The notes below the pieces were generated by a model, which saw only the letters and a program-made list of their open reading frames with translations, was not told the origin of the DNA and searched no databases. The position numbers and the translations under genes were made by a program. Shown piece after piece: positions 1 to 10,209 of a stretch of 64,000 bases of DNA. Location: contig NW_005199194.1 in the NCBI RefSeq assembly GCF_000372725.1, positions 341,855-405,854 on the forward strand, in the 5' to 3' direction. Positions within the stretch are counted from its first letter, which is position 1; the number at the start of each line of letters is the position of its first letter. Source of the stretch: Emiliania huxleyi CCMP1516. Lineage: Eukaryota > Haptophyta > Isochrysidales > Noelaerhabdaceae.

Positions 1-1037
1 TCGCAGCCGTGCGTGGAGTTGACCTTGTCCACGTTGATCCAGCTGACGCGATCTCCTTCGATGACGTTATGGCCTCCGGCAAAGTGGAGTGACGCCTCGA
101 TATCGACCCAGAGGTTGATGCGGTAGGTCTCATTTTCGGGGTACGGGGGCGGGCCTCCGTCGACGGTGATGACAATATCCGGGGGGGAGCAGGAGGAGGA
201 GACGGCGGCGGCGACGGCGGCGGCGACGGCGGCGGAGGCGAGGGAGGCGGCGGTGAAGGTGGAGGCGGCGACGGCGGCGGAGGGGCCGGCGGCGGCGGGC
301 TTGGCGGCGGCGGGCTCGGCGGCGGCGGTGAGGGCGGCGGCGAGCTCGGTGGTGGCGGTGAGGGCGGCGGCGGTGTCGGCGGCGGCGGCGAGGGCGAGGC
401 CGACGGCGGTGGAGGGGAGGGCGAGGCCGATGGCGGAGGCGGAGAGGGCGAGGCCGACGGCGGCGGTGGGCCGGGCGAGGCGGACGGCGGGGGCGGCGAG
501 GGCGAAGCCGACGGCGGTGGCGGCGAAGGCGATGCGGACGGCGGCGGCGGCGAGGGCGAGGCCGACGGTGGCGGAGGAGAGGGCGATGCCGAGGGAGGCG
601 GAGGCGACGGCGAAGCTGAAGGAGGCGGCGGCGAGGGTGAAGCCGACGGCGGCGGGGGCGAGGGCGATGCGGATGGTGGCGGAGGGGAGGGCGAGGGCGG
701 AGGAGGCGAGGGCGGAGGAGGTGAAGGCGGAGGAGGCGACGGGGGCGGCGGCACAGGGGGCGGAGGGGACGGAGGTGGCGGCGACGGCGGCGGCGACGGC
801 GGCGGCGGCGAAGGCGGCGGCGACGGCGGCGGCGACGGCGGCGGCTGGTTGAAGACGTAAGCTTCGATGTGACGGTGCGTGTACCACGGCTCGTGATCGC
901 CTTGCTTGAGGCAGAGGTTGTACAGGCCAACCTCGTACGGGCGGTAGTCGGCGCGCAGGTTCGCGTCCAGGGCCGGGAAGTAGCCCAGGGCGGTGTCGCG
1001 CAGCTCTTGCTCGCAGCCGTGCGTGGAGTTGACCTTT
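1..1037 (-). CDS. Proline-rich (PPSP-linker) protein, partial, function unknown
   Basis: The minus strand reads without a stop from about 1037 to the window edge. It begins with a folded-looking segment (KVNSTHGCEQELRDTALGYF onward, positions 1037-845, with Cys and Trp residues). A roughly 220-residue Pro/Ser/Ala linker follows (about 845-180, mostly PPPPSPPP-like). A second folded segment begins PDIVITVDGGPPPYPEN and ends in KVNSTHGC at positions 26-1. The KVNSTHGC module therefore occurs twice, 1011 bp apart. Proline-rich linkers between globular modules are typical of algal cell-wall or extracellular proteins of the pherophorin type, but I recognise no domain. No start codon is visible; the upstream side (1038-1085) is again Pro-coding and then hits a stop, so an intron or another exon is likely. 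The Ala/Glu-rich plus-strand reading of the same bases is a shadow of the GC-rich linker. Confidence 0.5.
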
Positions 1038-1487
1038 AGTGGGGGCAAGGGTGGGGGCAGAGTGGGTGGTGGCGAGGGCGGCGGAGGGCGAGTGAGAAGT
1101 ACTCAATCTCAGCCTTCCAGCCTGAGCTAGTGCTAGATGCGCCTTCGTCCGCGTCGGCGTCGCCCACCCGTGCCTCGTCTCCAGGGTTGCCGCGGCGAAC
1201 CGAATAGCGCGACATCCCTGAGCAAGCTCTTTTGCTCCGCACTCGGTCCCAAAAACCTCGCGAGCCAACTCTCTTCCGGCAAAAGGCTCGGCAGGGGGGG
1301 GGGGGGGGGGCGATACTGTCCCACGACACCTCGCGAGCGCTATTTGATTCCTGATACAGGCACCCCTCGATCACTCACACTAGACTTGTGAGTCTTCATG
1401 TGACCGCGATGTGAGTCTTCAAGGCGTGAAGCAGATGATGCACGTGGTCTCGCCGCCGAGGGGGGAGGGTGCAAACGCTACTCAAAG
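1038..1487. other. Intergenic or intronic stretch, no gene seen
   Basis: No convincing reading frame. It holds a run of about 19 G at 1292-1310 and short GC-rich sequence between the proline-rich gene and the 3' end of the ankyrin/U-box gene. Confidence 0.4.
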
Positions 1488-2735
1488 CTACCGTCCTCGC
1501 CACTCTCGTATCTGCCGGCGTAGGATGTGGCTTGGGAACAGCCGAGTGAACTCGAGCGCCTCGCCCGTCAGCGGGCTCGTCGACTTGGTCGCGAGCCAGC
1601 GCTCGATCGCCGTCCGCTCGTAAGCATGCCCGTCCGCCGCCATCACCGGGTCGACCATCACCTCGGTTGTGATCGGGCAAATGAAGTCGGCCGGCGGCTC
1701 CTCCTCCTCCACCGAAGGCGGCCTCTCTGCAGCCAAAGAGGACGACACTTGCTCGTCGGGCACCCGCCTCTCCTCCAGCCTCGCGCTCTCCTCGAGCGCC
1801 GCCGCCAACTCCGCCTCCTCTCCCGCCGCCAGCGCTGCCTCATCCTCGGGCTCCCGCGACGGCCCAGCGCCACCCTTTGCCTTCTTCTTCTTCTTCTTCT
1901 TGCCCTTCTTGCCCTCCTTGGTGCGCTCCCCTGCCTCCTTCTCCGCCTCCTCCTCCGCCAGCAGCGCCTCGGCATGCCGCGTCGCCTCCGCCTCTGCCGC
2001 CGCTCTCTCCGCCTCCCTCGCCGCTGCTTCAGCGTCCTCAAAGTTGATATCCGCCCCGCGCTGCAGCAGCAGCTCGACCACCCTCTCGTGGCCGTTGGCG
2101 GCGGCGCGCATCAGCGCGGTGACGCCGTTGTCGTCCTGCTTGTTGACCTCCGCGCCGCGCTGCAGCAGCAGCTCGACTGACGGCCCGTGGCCGTTGTTGG
2201 CGGCGTGCATCAGCGCGGTGTCGCCTTTGCTGTTCTGCAAGTTGATCTCCGCGCCGCGCTGCAGCAGCAAGTCGACCACCCGCTCGCGGCCGTTGCCGGC
2301 GGCGTCCATCAGCGCGGTGCAGCCGTCGCTGTCCTGCTTGTTGATCTCCGCGCCTCGCTGCAGCAGCAGCTCGACCACCTGCTCGTGGCCGTTCCAGGCG
2401 GCGGCCATCAGCGCGGTGCAGCCGTCGCTGTTCTGCTTGTTGACCTCTGCGCCACGCAGCAGCAGCTCGACCACCCGCTCGTGGCCGTTGCCGGCGGCGT
2501 ACATCAGCGCGGTGCCGCCGACGCTGCTCTGCAGGTTGATCTCCGCGCCGTGCCGCAGCAGCAGCTCGACCACCCCCTCTTGGCCCTTCTGGGCGGCACG
2601 CATCAGCGCGGTGACGCCGCTCACACCGTCTACCCTGCAAGTCGCGTTGACCCACCCGCCGCTGTCAAGCCACGCCAGCACCGCCGCCTCGTCGCCTCGC
2701 CGAGCCGCTGCCACGAGCGCCACAGCACCAACCAT
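1488..2735 (-). CDS. Ankyrin-repeat U-box protein (probable E3 ubiquitin ligase)
   Basis: A 415-residue single-exon frame starting at ATG 2735 (MVGAVALVAAARRGDEAAVL). Residues about 1-235 form seven ankyrin repeats of the G-x-TALM-x-AA-x-xGHE-x-VVELLL type. A charged Ala/Glu/Lys coiled-coil-like linker with a Lys run follows (about 236-345). Residues about 350-412 are a U-box: DFICPITTEVMVDPVMAADG, then YERxAIERWL and SPLTGE. U-box proteins act as E2-dependent ubiquitin ligases and ankyrin repeats usually supply substrate binding, so a ligase role is inferred from the family. One repeat has LLLRGAEV where its neighbours have LLLRHGAE or LLLQRGAE, a clean one-codon loss. The repeats are nearly identical at DNA level, suggesting recent expansion. 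A paralogue lies at 39467-41663. Confidence 0.85.
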   Translation of the reverse strand: MVGAVALVAAARRGDEAAVLAWLDSGGWVNATCRVDGVSGVTALMRAAQKGQEGVVELLLRHGAEINLQSSVGGTALMYAAGNGHERVVELLLRGAEVNKQNSDGCTALMAAAWNGHEQVVELLLQRGAEINKQDSDGCTALMDAAGNGRERVVDLLLQRGAEINLQNSKGDTALMHAANNGHGPSVELLLQRGAEVNKQDDNGVTALMRAAANGHERVVELLLQRGADINFEDAEAAAREAERAAAEAEATRHAEALLAEEEAEKEAGERTKEGKKGKKKKKKKAKGGAGPSREPEDEAALAAGEEAELAAALEESARLEERRVPDEQVSSSLAAERPPSVEEEEPPADFICPITTEVMVDPVMAADGHAYERTAIERWLATKSTSPLTGEALEFTRLFPSHILRRQIREWRGR

Positions 2736-2793
2736 TGCTGACCTCGCGAAAAAGAATTTTATGACTCGAGCAAAAGAAATCTGCAGTTTTTAC

Positions 2794-2919
<126 letters not shown>

Positions 2920-3062
2920 TCTTGCCCGCCGGCAGGGGCGCCAGCAATTGGTCCCTTGGCGAGCGCGAATCGGTCCCCCTGGCTCCAGGAACTGATCCGG
3001 CACTACACCCGGATCTATTGCTGTTAACCTGGGCTTAAAATAGAGACCCGACGGTAACCACT

Positions 3063-3159
3063 CTAACACTCACACATCATTTGGGGCCTGCACCCCTGTT
3101 CTTTTTCAAGCTTGGAGCACTTGGAGTGCAGTCAGTAACCTCATATCCAGGCCCGGTGA
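3063..3159 (+). repeat. Two dispersed-repeat fragments
   Basis: Positions 3078-3090 (CATTTGGGGCCTG, preceded by CTCTAACACT) match a copy at 11283-11295. Positions 3111-3159 start with CTTGGAGCACTTGGAGTGCA and match the first 50 bp of the larger element at 26691-26889 and of its inverted copy at 8541-8736. Confidence 0.75.
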
Positions 3160-3352
3160 ATTTCTTGTTCAAGGTCTGTGAACGGCGTCAAAGAGGCGAA
3201 AAGAGGGCCCGGCTCCCCCCCCTCCTCCCCCCGAACACAGGGTACACCACGAAGGATCTGGGTGGGTACTTGACCGAGTTCTCGTAAGAAGGCGAAAACA
3301 AAAAAATCGGCACGGGACTGGCCAGGCCAGGGAGTCGCGCGCTGTCATATGC

Positions 3353-5944
3353 ATGTACACCTCCGCGAGGTCTCTAAAATGGGAAAGTGTGAACGGCGTG
3401 CATGTACGCCCCGTCCAAATCATGCACGCTCGCCTCTGCCACAGCTGCAAACTCCTGGCGAGCGCCGCTCGGCTCGCACCTCCCGGCCCTGTGCCACTCG
3501 TCGCCCTCGCCGCTTCCGCCGCCGCCATCTCCGCCGCCGCGATCTGCCTCACTGCGGCGCGCGAGGCGTCCAAAGGGCTGCAGTCTCCGTCGTCGCTCTT
3601 CACCGCCCTCGCGGCGGCGGTCATCGGGCCTGCCTTGGCCCCCGTCGCCGTGGCGCTGTACGGGCTCGCGGTCCGCCGGCAGTATCTCGCCGCCGACCCC
3701 GACAAGATCGCCGCCGCGTTTCCCGCGTCAGAGCTCTCCAACTACTGCTCTCCGCTCGTGGAATGCTGCTCGGGCGCCGTGACTAACCTGGGTATGCTCC
3801 TGCTGCACATACTCGCCTTCGCCTTCGTCGCCGTCTCGCTCGCCCTGTTTGCCGCCACGGGCGCCGCCTCCGCCCTCTCGTACAGCGGGGCGGCGGGCTG
3901 GGCGTGCGGGGACGTCCGCGACGACCTTGCCCACCCGCTGCCAGAGGTACTCGCCAACGCGACTGCCGCGCTGAGCCTCTGCCGGTCGGCGAGCGCGTGC
4001 CCCGCGACGGCGCTCTGCGCGGCGGTGGCGCAGCTCCACGAGGGCAGCGCCGACGTGAGCTGCTTCCGCCTCGCCGCCAACCTTCACCTCGCCGGCGCCG
4101 TCCTCGGGTCATGGCCGGTCCGCTCGGAGAGGCTCGCTCCGCCGGCGAGCGGCCTGGACGAGGCGTGCATTAACCTCTCCTCCGTCGCCGACGCCGCCGA
4201 CGCCGACCTGTGCGGGGCGGGCCCCGACCGCCCGCGCGCGAGCCTGGCGGGCCTGTGGCGGGCCTCGCAGGAGGTCGGCGCCGCGCTGAGGGTGGTGCGG
4301 GAGGAGGAGGTGGCTGCGGCGGCGGCGTGTGCACAGCTCGACGAGTTGGCCGAGCCGCTGATGAGGGCGGCCAGTGCGTCGCTCGTCCTGCTGCTGGCTG
4401 CTGCAGTCACACGCACCGCCCTTGTCCGCTACCACCTCTGGCTCAGCTTCTGGCGCTCCGACACGCGGCGGGGCGCGCTCTACTCTGCCGGCTGCGACGG
4501 GCTCGCGATCGCGGTTCTCGCCGCGGGCGGTTTAGCGCTCGTCCTGGGAGCCTCCGAGGTGGAGGAGGCGCTCCCGTGGAGGCCGCGCTACCTCGGCCCC
4601 GCCACCACCGCGTGCGCCGTCGCCATCGGCGGCGGCTGGCTGAGCGGGCTGCTCGTGCTGCTGCACGGCGTCCGGTCGCGGAGAAGGCTGGGCAGGGCTG
4701 CGGCTGGAGACAGCGACGGGCAGTTCGCCGGCTTGCGCGCGAGTGTGCGGCATCTCGATCGAGCGGCGGGTCGATACCGCGGCGGCGGCGGGCAGGGCGG
4801 AGGGCAGGGCGGAGGGGTGTGTGGTCGCTGCAGCAGCTGCGGTCGCTGCGGCGGCTGCGGCGGGTGCAGCGGCTGCGGGGGACGCGACAAGGCACTTCCC
4901 CGCCTTCTCCACGCAGCCCTGGTGCTGGTGCTGGTGCTCTGCGTCGCAGTGCTTGTTCTCTCCGCCTCCGGCCTCGGGCTCGCCGTCGGCGGCCGCATCG
5001 CCGCCGACGTCATCGACTCCAACGCCGCAACCCTCGACGCGATGCTCGTCCCGCCTCGGCTCGCGCCGTGGTACGAGGTAGCCGACGGCAGAAGTCACAC
5101 CAAGGTCGAGGCGTGCGCGGCTCACGCGGCCGTGTCGGCGGCCGTGGACGCCTCCGGCTCATCACTCTCAATGGCGTGCGAGTTCGCGTCTCTGCCGGCG
5201 CGCGCCGTGCTGGCATCGTTGCCGGCCGTCGAGGAGACTGATGATGATGATGGCTCTGTGGCGGCGGACGTCGCGTACAGCGTCGCAAGTGGCCTGTCCG
5301 ACTCGTCCAGCAAAACCGCGTCCTCGTTTGGACGCGAGGCGCGCAGCGCCGCCGCGGCACTCAACTTCGACTGCGCCGGCCTGTCCGCCGCGCTCCGGCT
5401 CGGCCGGCGGCGCTGCCCCTCGCTCCCGTCGAACGGCTCTGAGCCTGCCAACAGCACCGCCATCGCTGCCAACGGCACCGCTGCCAACGCCAGCGCTGCT
5501 TTCGCGGATGCGCTGGTGGGCGCGCTGCTGGAGGGCAGGGGCGTGCTGCTCCGCCTCGAGCGAGTTGCCGTGGGGGCGGGCGTAGTGGGCGAGGCAGTGC
5601 AGGCGCCGCTGGCGAGGATGACGGCCGGCGCGGCGCTGCTCGTGGTCGGGGCGAGCCTCGCCTTCGCCTCCTTCTCGCGCCAGCGGATGCTCGAGCTCGT
5701 CGAGCGGCACAAGGAGGCGTGGAGGAACCCGCCCGCCCCGGTGCCCGTCTACGACCGGTACGACAGCAACAGCGGCAGGCTGGGCAGGCCGGGGCTCATC
5801 CGGGGCTCGTCCTCCCTCGGGCGGAGCTCCTCCTTCGACGCTTTCTTCGACTGCTCCTTCTCGGCCGCCTCGCGCCAGCCGTCCTGCGCGAATCTCGTCC
5901 AGATAGGGGAGCTGACTGGCAGCAAGCCGAGCCTTTACGTGTGA
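3353..5944 (+). CDS. Multi-pass membrane protein, unrecognised
   Basis: An 863-residue single-exon frame from ATG 3353; the in-frame ATG at 3422 (MHARLCHSCK) is an alternative start. Hydrophobic segments lie near residues 46-68, 83-108, 145-172, 343-362, 381-402, 425-447, 512-545 and 765-790, so about eight membrane spans. They are separated by two large Cys-containing loops (about 175-340 and 550-760). The second loop carries several N-x-S/T sites and is probably lumenal or extracellular. A Gly/Cys-rich patch (GGVCGRCSSCGRCGGCGGCS) precedes the seventh span. The C-terminus is Ser-rich (SSLGRSSSFD) and probably cytosolic. Two large glycosylated loops between clustered spans recall prominin or tweety proteins in layout only; I see no diagnostic motif and do not assign a family. 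Confidence 0.75.
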   Translation: MYTSARSLKWESVNGVHVRPVQIMHARLCHSCKLLASAARLAPPGPVPLVALAASAAAISAAAICLTAAREASKGLQSPSSLFTALAAAVIGPALAPVAVALYGLAVRRQYLAADPDKIAAAFPASELSNYCSPLVECCSGAVTNLGMLLLHILAFAFVAVSLALFAATGAASALSYSGAAGWACGDVRDDLAHPLPEVLANATAALSLCRSASACPATALCAAVAQLHEGSADVSCFRLAANLHLAGAVLGSWPVRSERLAPPASGLDEACINLSSVADAADADLCGAGPDRPRASLAGLWRASQEVGAALRVVREEEVAAAAACAQLDELAEPLMRAASASLVLLLAAAVTRTALVRYHLWLSFWRSDTRRGALYSAGCDGLAIAVLAAGGLALVLGASEVEEALPWRPRYLGPATTACAVAIGGGWLSGLLVLLHGVRSRRRLGRAAAGDSDGQFAGLRASVRHLDRAAGRYRGGGGQGGGQGGGVCGRCSSCGRCGGCGGCSGCGGRDKALPRLLHAALVLVLVLCVAVLVLSASGLGLAVGGRIAADVIDSNAATLDAMLVPPRLAPWYEVADGRSHTKVEACAAHAAVSAAVDASGSSLSMACEFASLPARAVLASLPAVEETDDDDGSVAADVAYSVASGLSDSSSKTASSFGREARSAAAALNFDCAGLSAALRLGRRRCPSLPSNGSEPANSTAIAANGTAANASAAFADALVGALLEGRGVLLRLERVAVGAGVVGEAVQAPLARMTAGAALLVVGASLAFASFSRQRMLELVERHKEAWRNPPAPVPVYDRYDSNSGRLGRPGLIRGSSSLGRSSSFDAFFDCSFSAASRQPSCANLVQIGELTGSKPSLYV

Positions 5945-7072
5945 AGCGTGTGACACTCACCCCGTGTGTGCGGCGGGTTCACATTCATGTCACGTTAATC
6001 GTTAAAAACTCCCCGCGAGAACTCCAACTGCAACTCGCCGTACTGAGCCTAGCCTCGCGCGAACTCGCAGCGTCTCCTCGCTCTGGGTCTGCATCTCCAT
6101 CTGGCCTCTGCACGCTGGTCGTTGCGCGTCGCGGGAAGTTTTATTTGCAATAAACAATAATCTCGGAGCCGTGCCGCGCTATCTCTCGGGCGATCTCGGA
6201 GCGCGAACACCCGCCCGCGAGGGCCGGTCGTCCATCGCCTTAAGGGCACACCTTCTCCCACTTGGAGCACTTGGAGTGCAGTCGGCAACCTCGGGAAGCA
6301 CGCCGGCATCGTTTGTTTTTGAGCTAGCCTTCGATGTTATGAAACAAACGCAAGGCGGACATGGCACATCGCTCTCGGGCCCACGGACATCCCGCACACC
6401 CGCCGCCCCCGCACACCCCGGCCGGGAGAAAGGGGAGTGACAGTTTGGGATGGCAACAGAACGGCTACCTCGCACTCCATGTGCGAGAACGCAGGGTGTA
6501 TGTAAGCCGGATGGCTCACAGCTCAGGCCACCTCTCGCGCACCGACTGACCGATCTCTACCGCACTTGAACACTTCCGCCCCCTCGCTCCCAACCCATCC
6601 ACCTCGCCGAGTCCGAGATATGCCGAGGCGCCGCACACCCGCGCGATCTCGAGCGATCTCGGGTCGGGCAGCGCGGCCGGGCCGACCGAGAAGGACAAAC
6701 CTGACAAAGCTGTGACGACGAGCATCTCACGCGCGATCCAATGCTCTAATGAAGCCAGGGCGCGAATTCTTTTTCCCACCCCAGCGTTGGTGTCCAGTCC
6801 GTGCCTGACTGTTCTTCACCTTCCTACATACAGGAAGAAGACGAACGACAGACAGACAGAGATCGACTCTCACCGACGGACGCTGCACAAGATGTGGGAA
6901 CGCGGCAGCCTCAATAGGCAATACGATATACGATGGCCTCAATACGACGTGCCCGTGTTGTAACTTTCAAGTCACAAGTGTGTTTGTGTTGAGAACGCAA
7001 CGGGGTTTCTTATCTGGCCCCATAGCCTGCCCCACCCCCTGCCTCGCGTAGCTCTTGCCCCCCCTTGCCTGC
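5945..7072. other. Intergenic, repeat-rich
   Basis: No gene seen. It contains a short copy of the CTTGGAGCACTTGGAGTGCA element at 6261-6293. A stretch at about 6168-6200 (CCGCGCTATCTC...GCGATCTCGGAGCG) is repeated at about 8970-9001. A minus-oriented piece (6784-6828) of the repeat also found at 35597-35669 and 37961-38027 lies here too. Confidence 0.6.
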
Positions 7073-8515
7073 TCATCGCCCCGGCGCCCACATCTCGACC
7101 TTCTTGGGCAGCAGCTGGTTCGACAAGTCCTCTCCGTGGCCTAGGAGGTCGCTTTCACCCTTGCCCCAGGTAAAGACGGCGCCGTCGGCGGTGAGGGCGA
7201 GGCTGTGGGTTCCCCCAGCCGACACGGCGACGACGCGCTGCCCAGCGAAGGCCTCGATCTTCTTGGGCAGTAGCTTCCCCCATTGGTCGCCGTGGCCCAA
7301 CCGGCCTTGGTATCCACAGCCCCAGCTCCAGACAGCGCCGTCGGCTGTGAGGGCGAGGCTGTGGCTCCATCGGCTCATAGGGAGAGAGTGTCCTCCCACG
7401 GACACGGCAACGACCCGCTGGCCAACAAAGGCCTCGATCTTCTTCGGCAGCAGCTGGTTCTGCTGGTCGCCGTGGCCCAGCTTGCCAAGGCCTCCACGGC
7501 CCCAGCTCCAGAGAGCGCCGTTGGCGGTGAGGGCGAGGCTGTGTTCGCGTCCCGTCGACACAGCGACGACGCGCTGGCCAGCTAAGGCCTCGATCTTCTT
7601 CGGCAGCAGCTGGTCCTGCTCGTCGCCGTGGCCCAACTGGCCATAGGTTCCACAGCCCCAGCTCCAGACAGCGCCGTCGGCAGTGATGGCGACGCTATGG
7701 GTCGCTCCAGCCGACACAGCGACGACGCGCTGGCCAGCAAAGGCCGCGACTTTCTTGGGCAGCAGCTGCTGCTGCTGGTCGCCGTGGCCCAGCTGGCCAA
7801 GGGCTCCATAGCCCCAGCTCCAGAGGGCGCCGTTGGCGGTGAGGGCGAGGCTGTGTTCCCAAGCCGACACAGCGACGACGCGCTGGCCCGCCAAGGCCTC
7901 GATCTTCTTCGGCTGCCACTGGGCCTGCTGGTCGCCGTGGCCACAGCCCCCAACGGCGACACAGCCCCAGCTCCAGACACTGCCGTCAGCGGCGAGGGCT
8001 AGGCTGTGCGCGGATCCTGCCGCCACACTCACGGCACGCTCGCCACCCAGCATCGACGGGAAGCGGGTCGGCGTGTTGAGCCGCGTCACGCCCTCGCCGT
8101 GCCCGAGCAGTCCTGGGAAGGACGGCGCATTGCCGCACGACGAGAGCCGCCCTTCGCCGTCGATGAAGATGCTGTGCCGAAAACCCGCTGCCAGCCTCGC
8201 CGGCGGGTTGGACTCGCGCAGCAACGCAGCAAAGCACAGCCACCGCACGGCGCAGCCCTCGCCCTCGGGCTGCGCCGGCAGTTCGAAGCCGCGAAGCTGC
8301 GCCCACAAGCGGATGCCCTCCAGCGCAAGCGAGGCGTGGAAGAGTAGCGAGACGGCCGCGACGCGAGCGATGTCGGCGGGGTCGCAGTGAGAGAGGGCGC
8401 GCACGAGGAGCTCCGTGGGGAGGTCGAGCAGGCGGGCGGGCGGCGGCGTGTCTGGCGAGGGCTCGGCGGTGGCGGCGGCGGCGAGGCGGCGCGAGCGCGG
8501 CGCCGGCGCGAGCAT
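7073..8515 (-). CDS. F-box protein with RCC1 repeats
   Basis: A 480-residue single-exon frame from ATG 8515. Residues about 28-66 (LLDLPTELLVRALSHCDPAD, then IARVAAVSLLFH) match an F-box, the Skp1-binding module of SCF ubiquitin ligases. From about residue 105 to the end there are seven RCC1-type repeats of about 50 residues with the signature VVAVSAG..HSLALTADGAVWSWG..GQLGHGD. RCC1 blades form a beta propeller that commonly binds proteins or lipids, so a substrate-adaptor role in an SCF complex is inferred. The repeats are highly similar at DNA level. One blade has a short insertion (VGGHSLPMSRWSHSLALTAD) where part of the repeat is duplicated. Confidence 0.85.
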   Translation of the reverse strand: MLAPAPRSRRLAAAATAEPSPDTPPPARLLDLPTELLVRALSHCDPADIARVAAVSLLFHASLALEGIRLWAQLRGFELPAQPEGEGCAVRWLCFAALLRESNPPARLAAGFRHSIFIDGEGRLSSCGNAPSFPGLLGHGEGVTRLNTPTRFPSMLGGERAVSVAAGSAHSLALAADGSVWSWGCVAVGGCGHGDQQAQWQPKKIEALAGQRVVAVSAWEHSLALTANGALWSWGYGALGQLGHGDQQQQLLPKKVAAFAGQRVVAVSAGATHSVAITADGAVWSWGCGTYGQLGHGDEQDQLLPKKIEALAGQRVVAVSTGREHSLALTANGALWSWGRGGLGKLGHGDQQNQLLPKKIEAFVGQRVVAVSVGGHSLPMSRWSHSLALTADGAVWSWGCGYQGRLGHGDQWGKLLPKKIEAFAGQRVVAVSAGGTHSLALTADGAVFTWGKGESDLLGHGEDLSNQLLPKKVEMWAPGR

Positions 8516-8540
8516 TAGGCTGGAAAAAAGACCAGGTTTT

Positions 8541-8736
8541 TCTGCTGCTAGGGGAAACCCGGAGCGCGGAGCTAACCCTCGGAGACCCGTGTTATGGCCC
8601 TGCGAACGCGCACCCCCGGGGCTAGGGCTCTCTAGCCCGTAACCCGATACCGATCATCCGGCCCGCTGGATGCGCTTCTCAGCTCACCGGCCCTGGATGT
8701 GAGGTTACCGACTGCACTCCAAGTGCTCCAAGTTTT
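8541..8736 (-). repeat. Dispersed ~200 bp element, copy 1 (minus orientation)
   Basis: Read on the minus strand, this stretch runs from CTTGGAGCACTTGGAGTGCA through GAGAAGCGCATCCAGCGGGC and GGGCTAGAGAGCCCTAG to GGGTTTCCCCTAGCAGCAG. It matches 26691-26889 (plus) nearly base for base, by eye about 90 percent. It lies directly upstream of the F-box/RCC1 gene. Confidence 0.85.
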
Positions 8737-8854
8737 CTCCATGCGTGGTTTCCTTGGGTTCACAAGTAGCTGGGGCGCGAGAGACGACTGCCAGAGGCGC
8801 TATGCAGGGGTAGGGGTACAGTCTCAGGCGCGATCAAAAAAATAACAAGATCCA

Positions 8855-9001
8855 ATGCTAAAATGAACACAATGCTAAAATGAACACAATGCTCGTGTGA
8901 TCTCGGGCAATCTCGCGCAGCTCCACGCCACGCCGCTCCCCCCTCCACCCCACCCCACCCCACCCACCGCCGCGCCGCGCTATCTCGGGCGATCTCGGAG
9001 C
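8855..9001. repeat. Short tandem repeat and a second copy of a local repeat
   Basis: The 17-bp unit AATGCTAAAATGAACAC occurs twice in tandem, followed by a partial third. At 8970-9001 the sequence CCGCGCTATCTCGGGCGATC repeats the one near 6170. Confidence 0.7.
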
Positions 9002-9221
9002 GTCGCTCGCGCGGCGGCACACCTGCTCAAAAAAGGAAGGGCCCGGTTGGAGCCACGGGGCTCACGTGCTCGCTCGGGGCGCCGCCTCACTCTGCGCCAC
9101 TTTTGAGGCGTTGGCGAGGGCCGGTGAGGCGACGCCCCGCGCGGCGCGTTCCTCGCCCTCCACGCCGACCCCTGCGCGCACCGCTCATCTTCAGCCCTCT
9201 TGGGGTTACTCTCGCGCTCAC

Positions 9222-9810
9222 GCAGAGGGACAAGTGCGACTACTCGGGAGCGATCGAGCCCGTGCGCAGCGGTGGCGCGTACGACTTGCCTGTCGGTCCG
9301 CTCCACTGCTTCATGGACGGCAGCCGCAGCAGCTCCGCACGACAGCACGAGGGCTGAGCAAATGCGTCCTTGACGCATCCCCCACCCCGACGACCCACAG
9401 GCGTGGCTTATGACTACTGGGAGCAGTACCTGACGGTGGAGGACTTCCTTCGCATGACAATCCTGTACGCCTCCCTCGCAGCGGTCGCCGTTGCCCTGGC
9501 GTTCCTAGTCACGAAGCTGCTATCCCTCGGCTGGGGTTTTGCGGCGGCACTGCAGGGCGCCGCGGCCGGCGCCGTCTTCATCGCCAGCACCATCAGCGCC
9601 TCGGTGGTCACCGTCGTTGGCCTTTTTGGATGGGTGGGCCCCCCGCTGAGCGGGCTCACGGCGATGGCGTCGCTCATGGCAGTTGGCTATGGGGCACGGA
9701 GAAGCAAGCGCACGTGCGCGGCGTTTTTTGACGAGGAGCAGCCCCCCCCCCCCCCCCTGGCGTCATTCTCTCGGATCGCGCGTTCTACACTGGCGAGCCC
9801 TTCCTCGTAG
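9222..9810 (+). CDS. Small membrane protein, partial, spliced
   Basis: An exon ending at 9352 (TQRDKCDYSGAIEPVRSGGA onward) joins in frame, across a 48-nt GC-AG intron (9353-9400), to an exon beginning GVAYDYWEQYLTVEDFLRMT. The second exon encodes at least two membrane segments (ILYASLAAVAVALAFLVTKL and a following Ala/Gly-rich span), then a short acidic tail and a stop at 9810. The intron start GCTGAGCAAATGCG resembles the next exon start GCGTGGCTTATGAC. The 5' exon boundary and start codon are not resolved. No family recognised. Confidence 0.45.
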
Positions 9811-10209
9811 CCATCCACCACTCGGCGTCTTCCTCACACCCACTCACACCACCCTCTTCCCCCATTCACAATCGCTGCCATCCTCTCGGAATCAAGCAGC
9901 CATCCTCGTGACCCGCCGATGCCTGCGCCAGAGCGCCTGCCACAACCCTCGCTACCACACCCAGCCACGCCCTCCTGTCCTTGTGCCCAGGCATGCTCGG
10001 CCTTGTCAATGCGATGCTCGGTGTGTGGGCTCGCCCCTCTGCGTAGACACATCGGGGAACAGGCACATAGGGAGCGCGAACACGTTGGCACATAGGGAGG
10101 AGTGAGACTGGCGTATCGTGATACTCCCCACCCATGCGCCCAAGCACACACTACTCGACGGCATCGACGTCTCCCATTGCCGTGCAATCCGCGTGACCCG
10201 TCTCTCACT

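Noticed and set aside
166-852. Long Ala/Glu-rich plus-strand frame
   Set aside because: It is the shadow of the minus-strand Pro/Ser linker; only the minus strand shows folded-looking segments at both ends.
4210-5241. Arg/Gly-rich frames within the membrane-protein gene
   Set aside because: GC-rich shadow frames with runs of Arg and Pro, no domain; the 863-residue frame explains the region.
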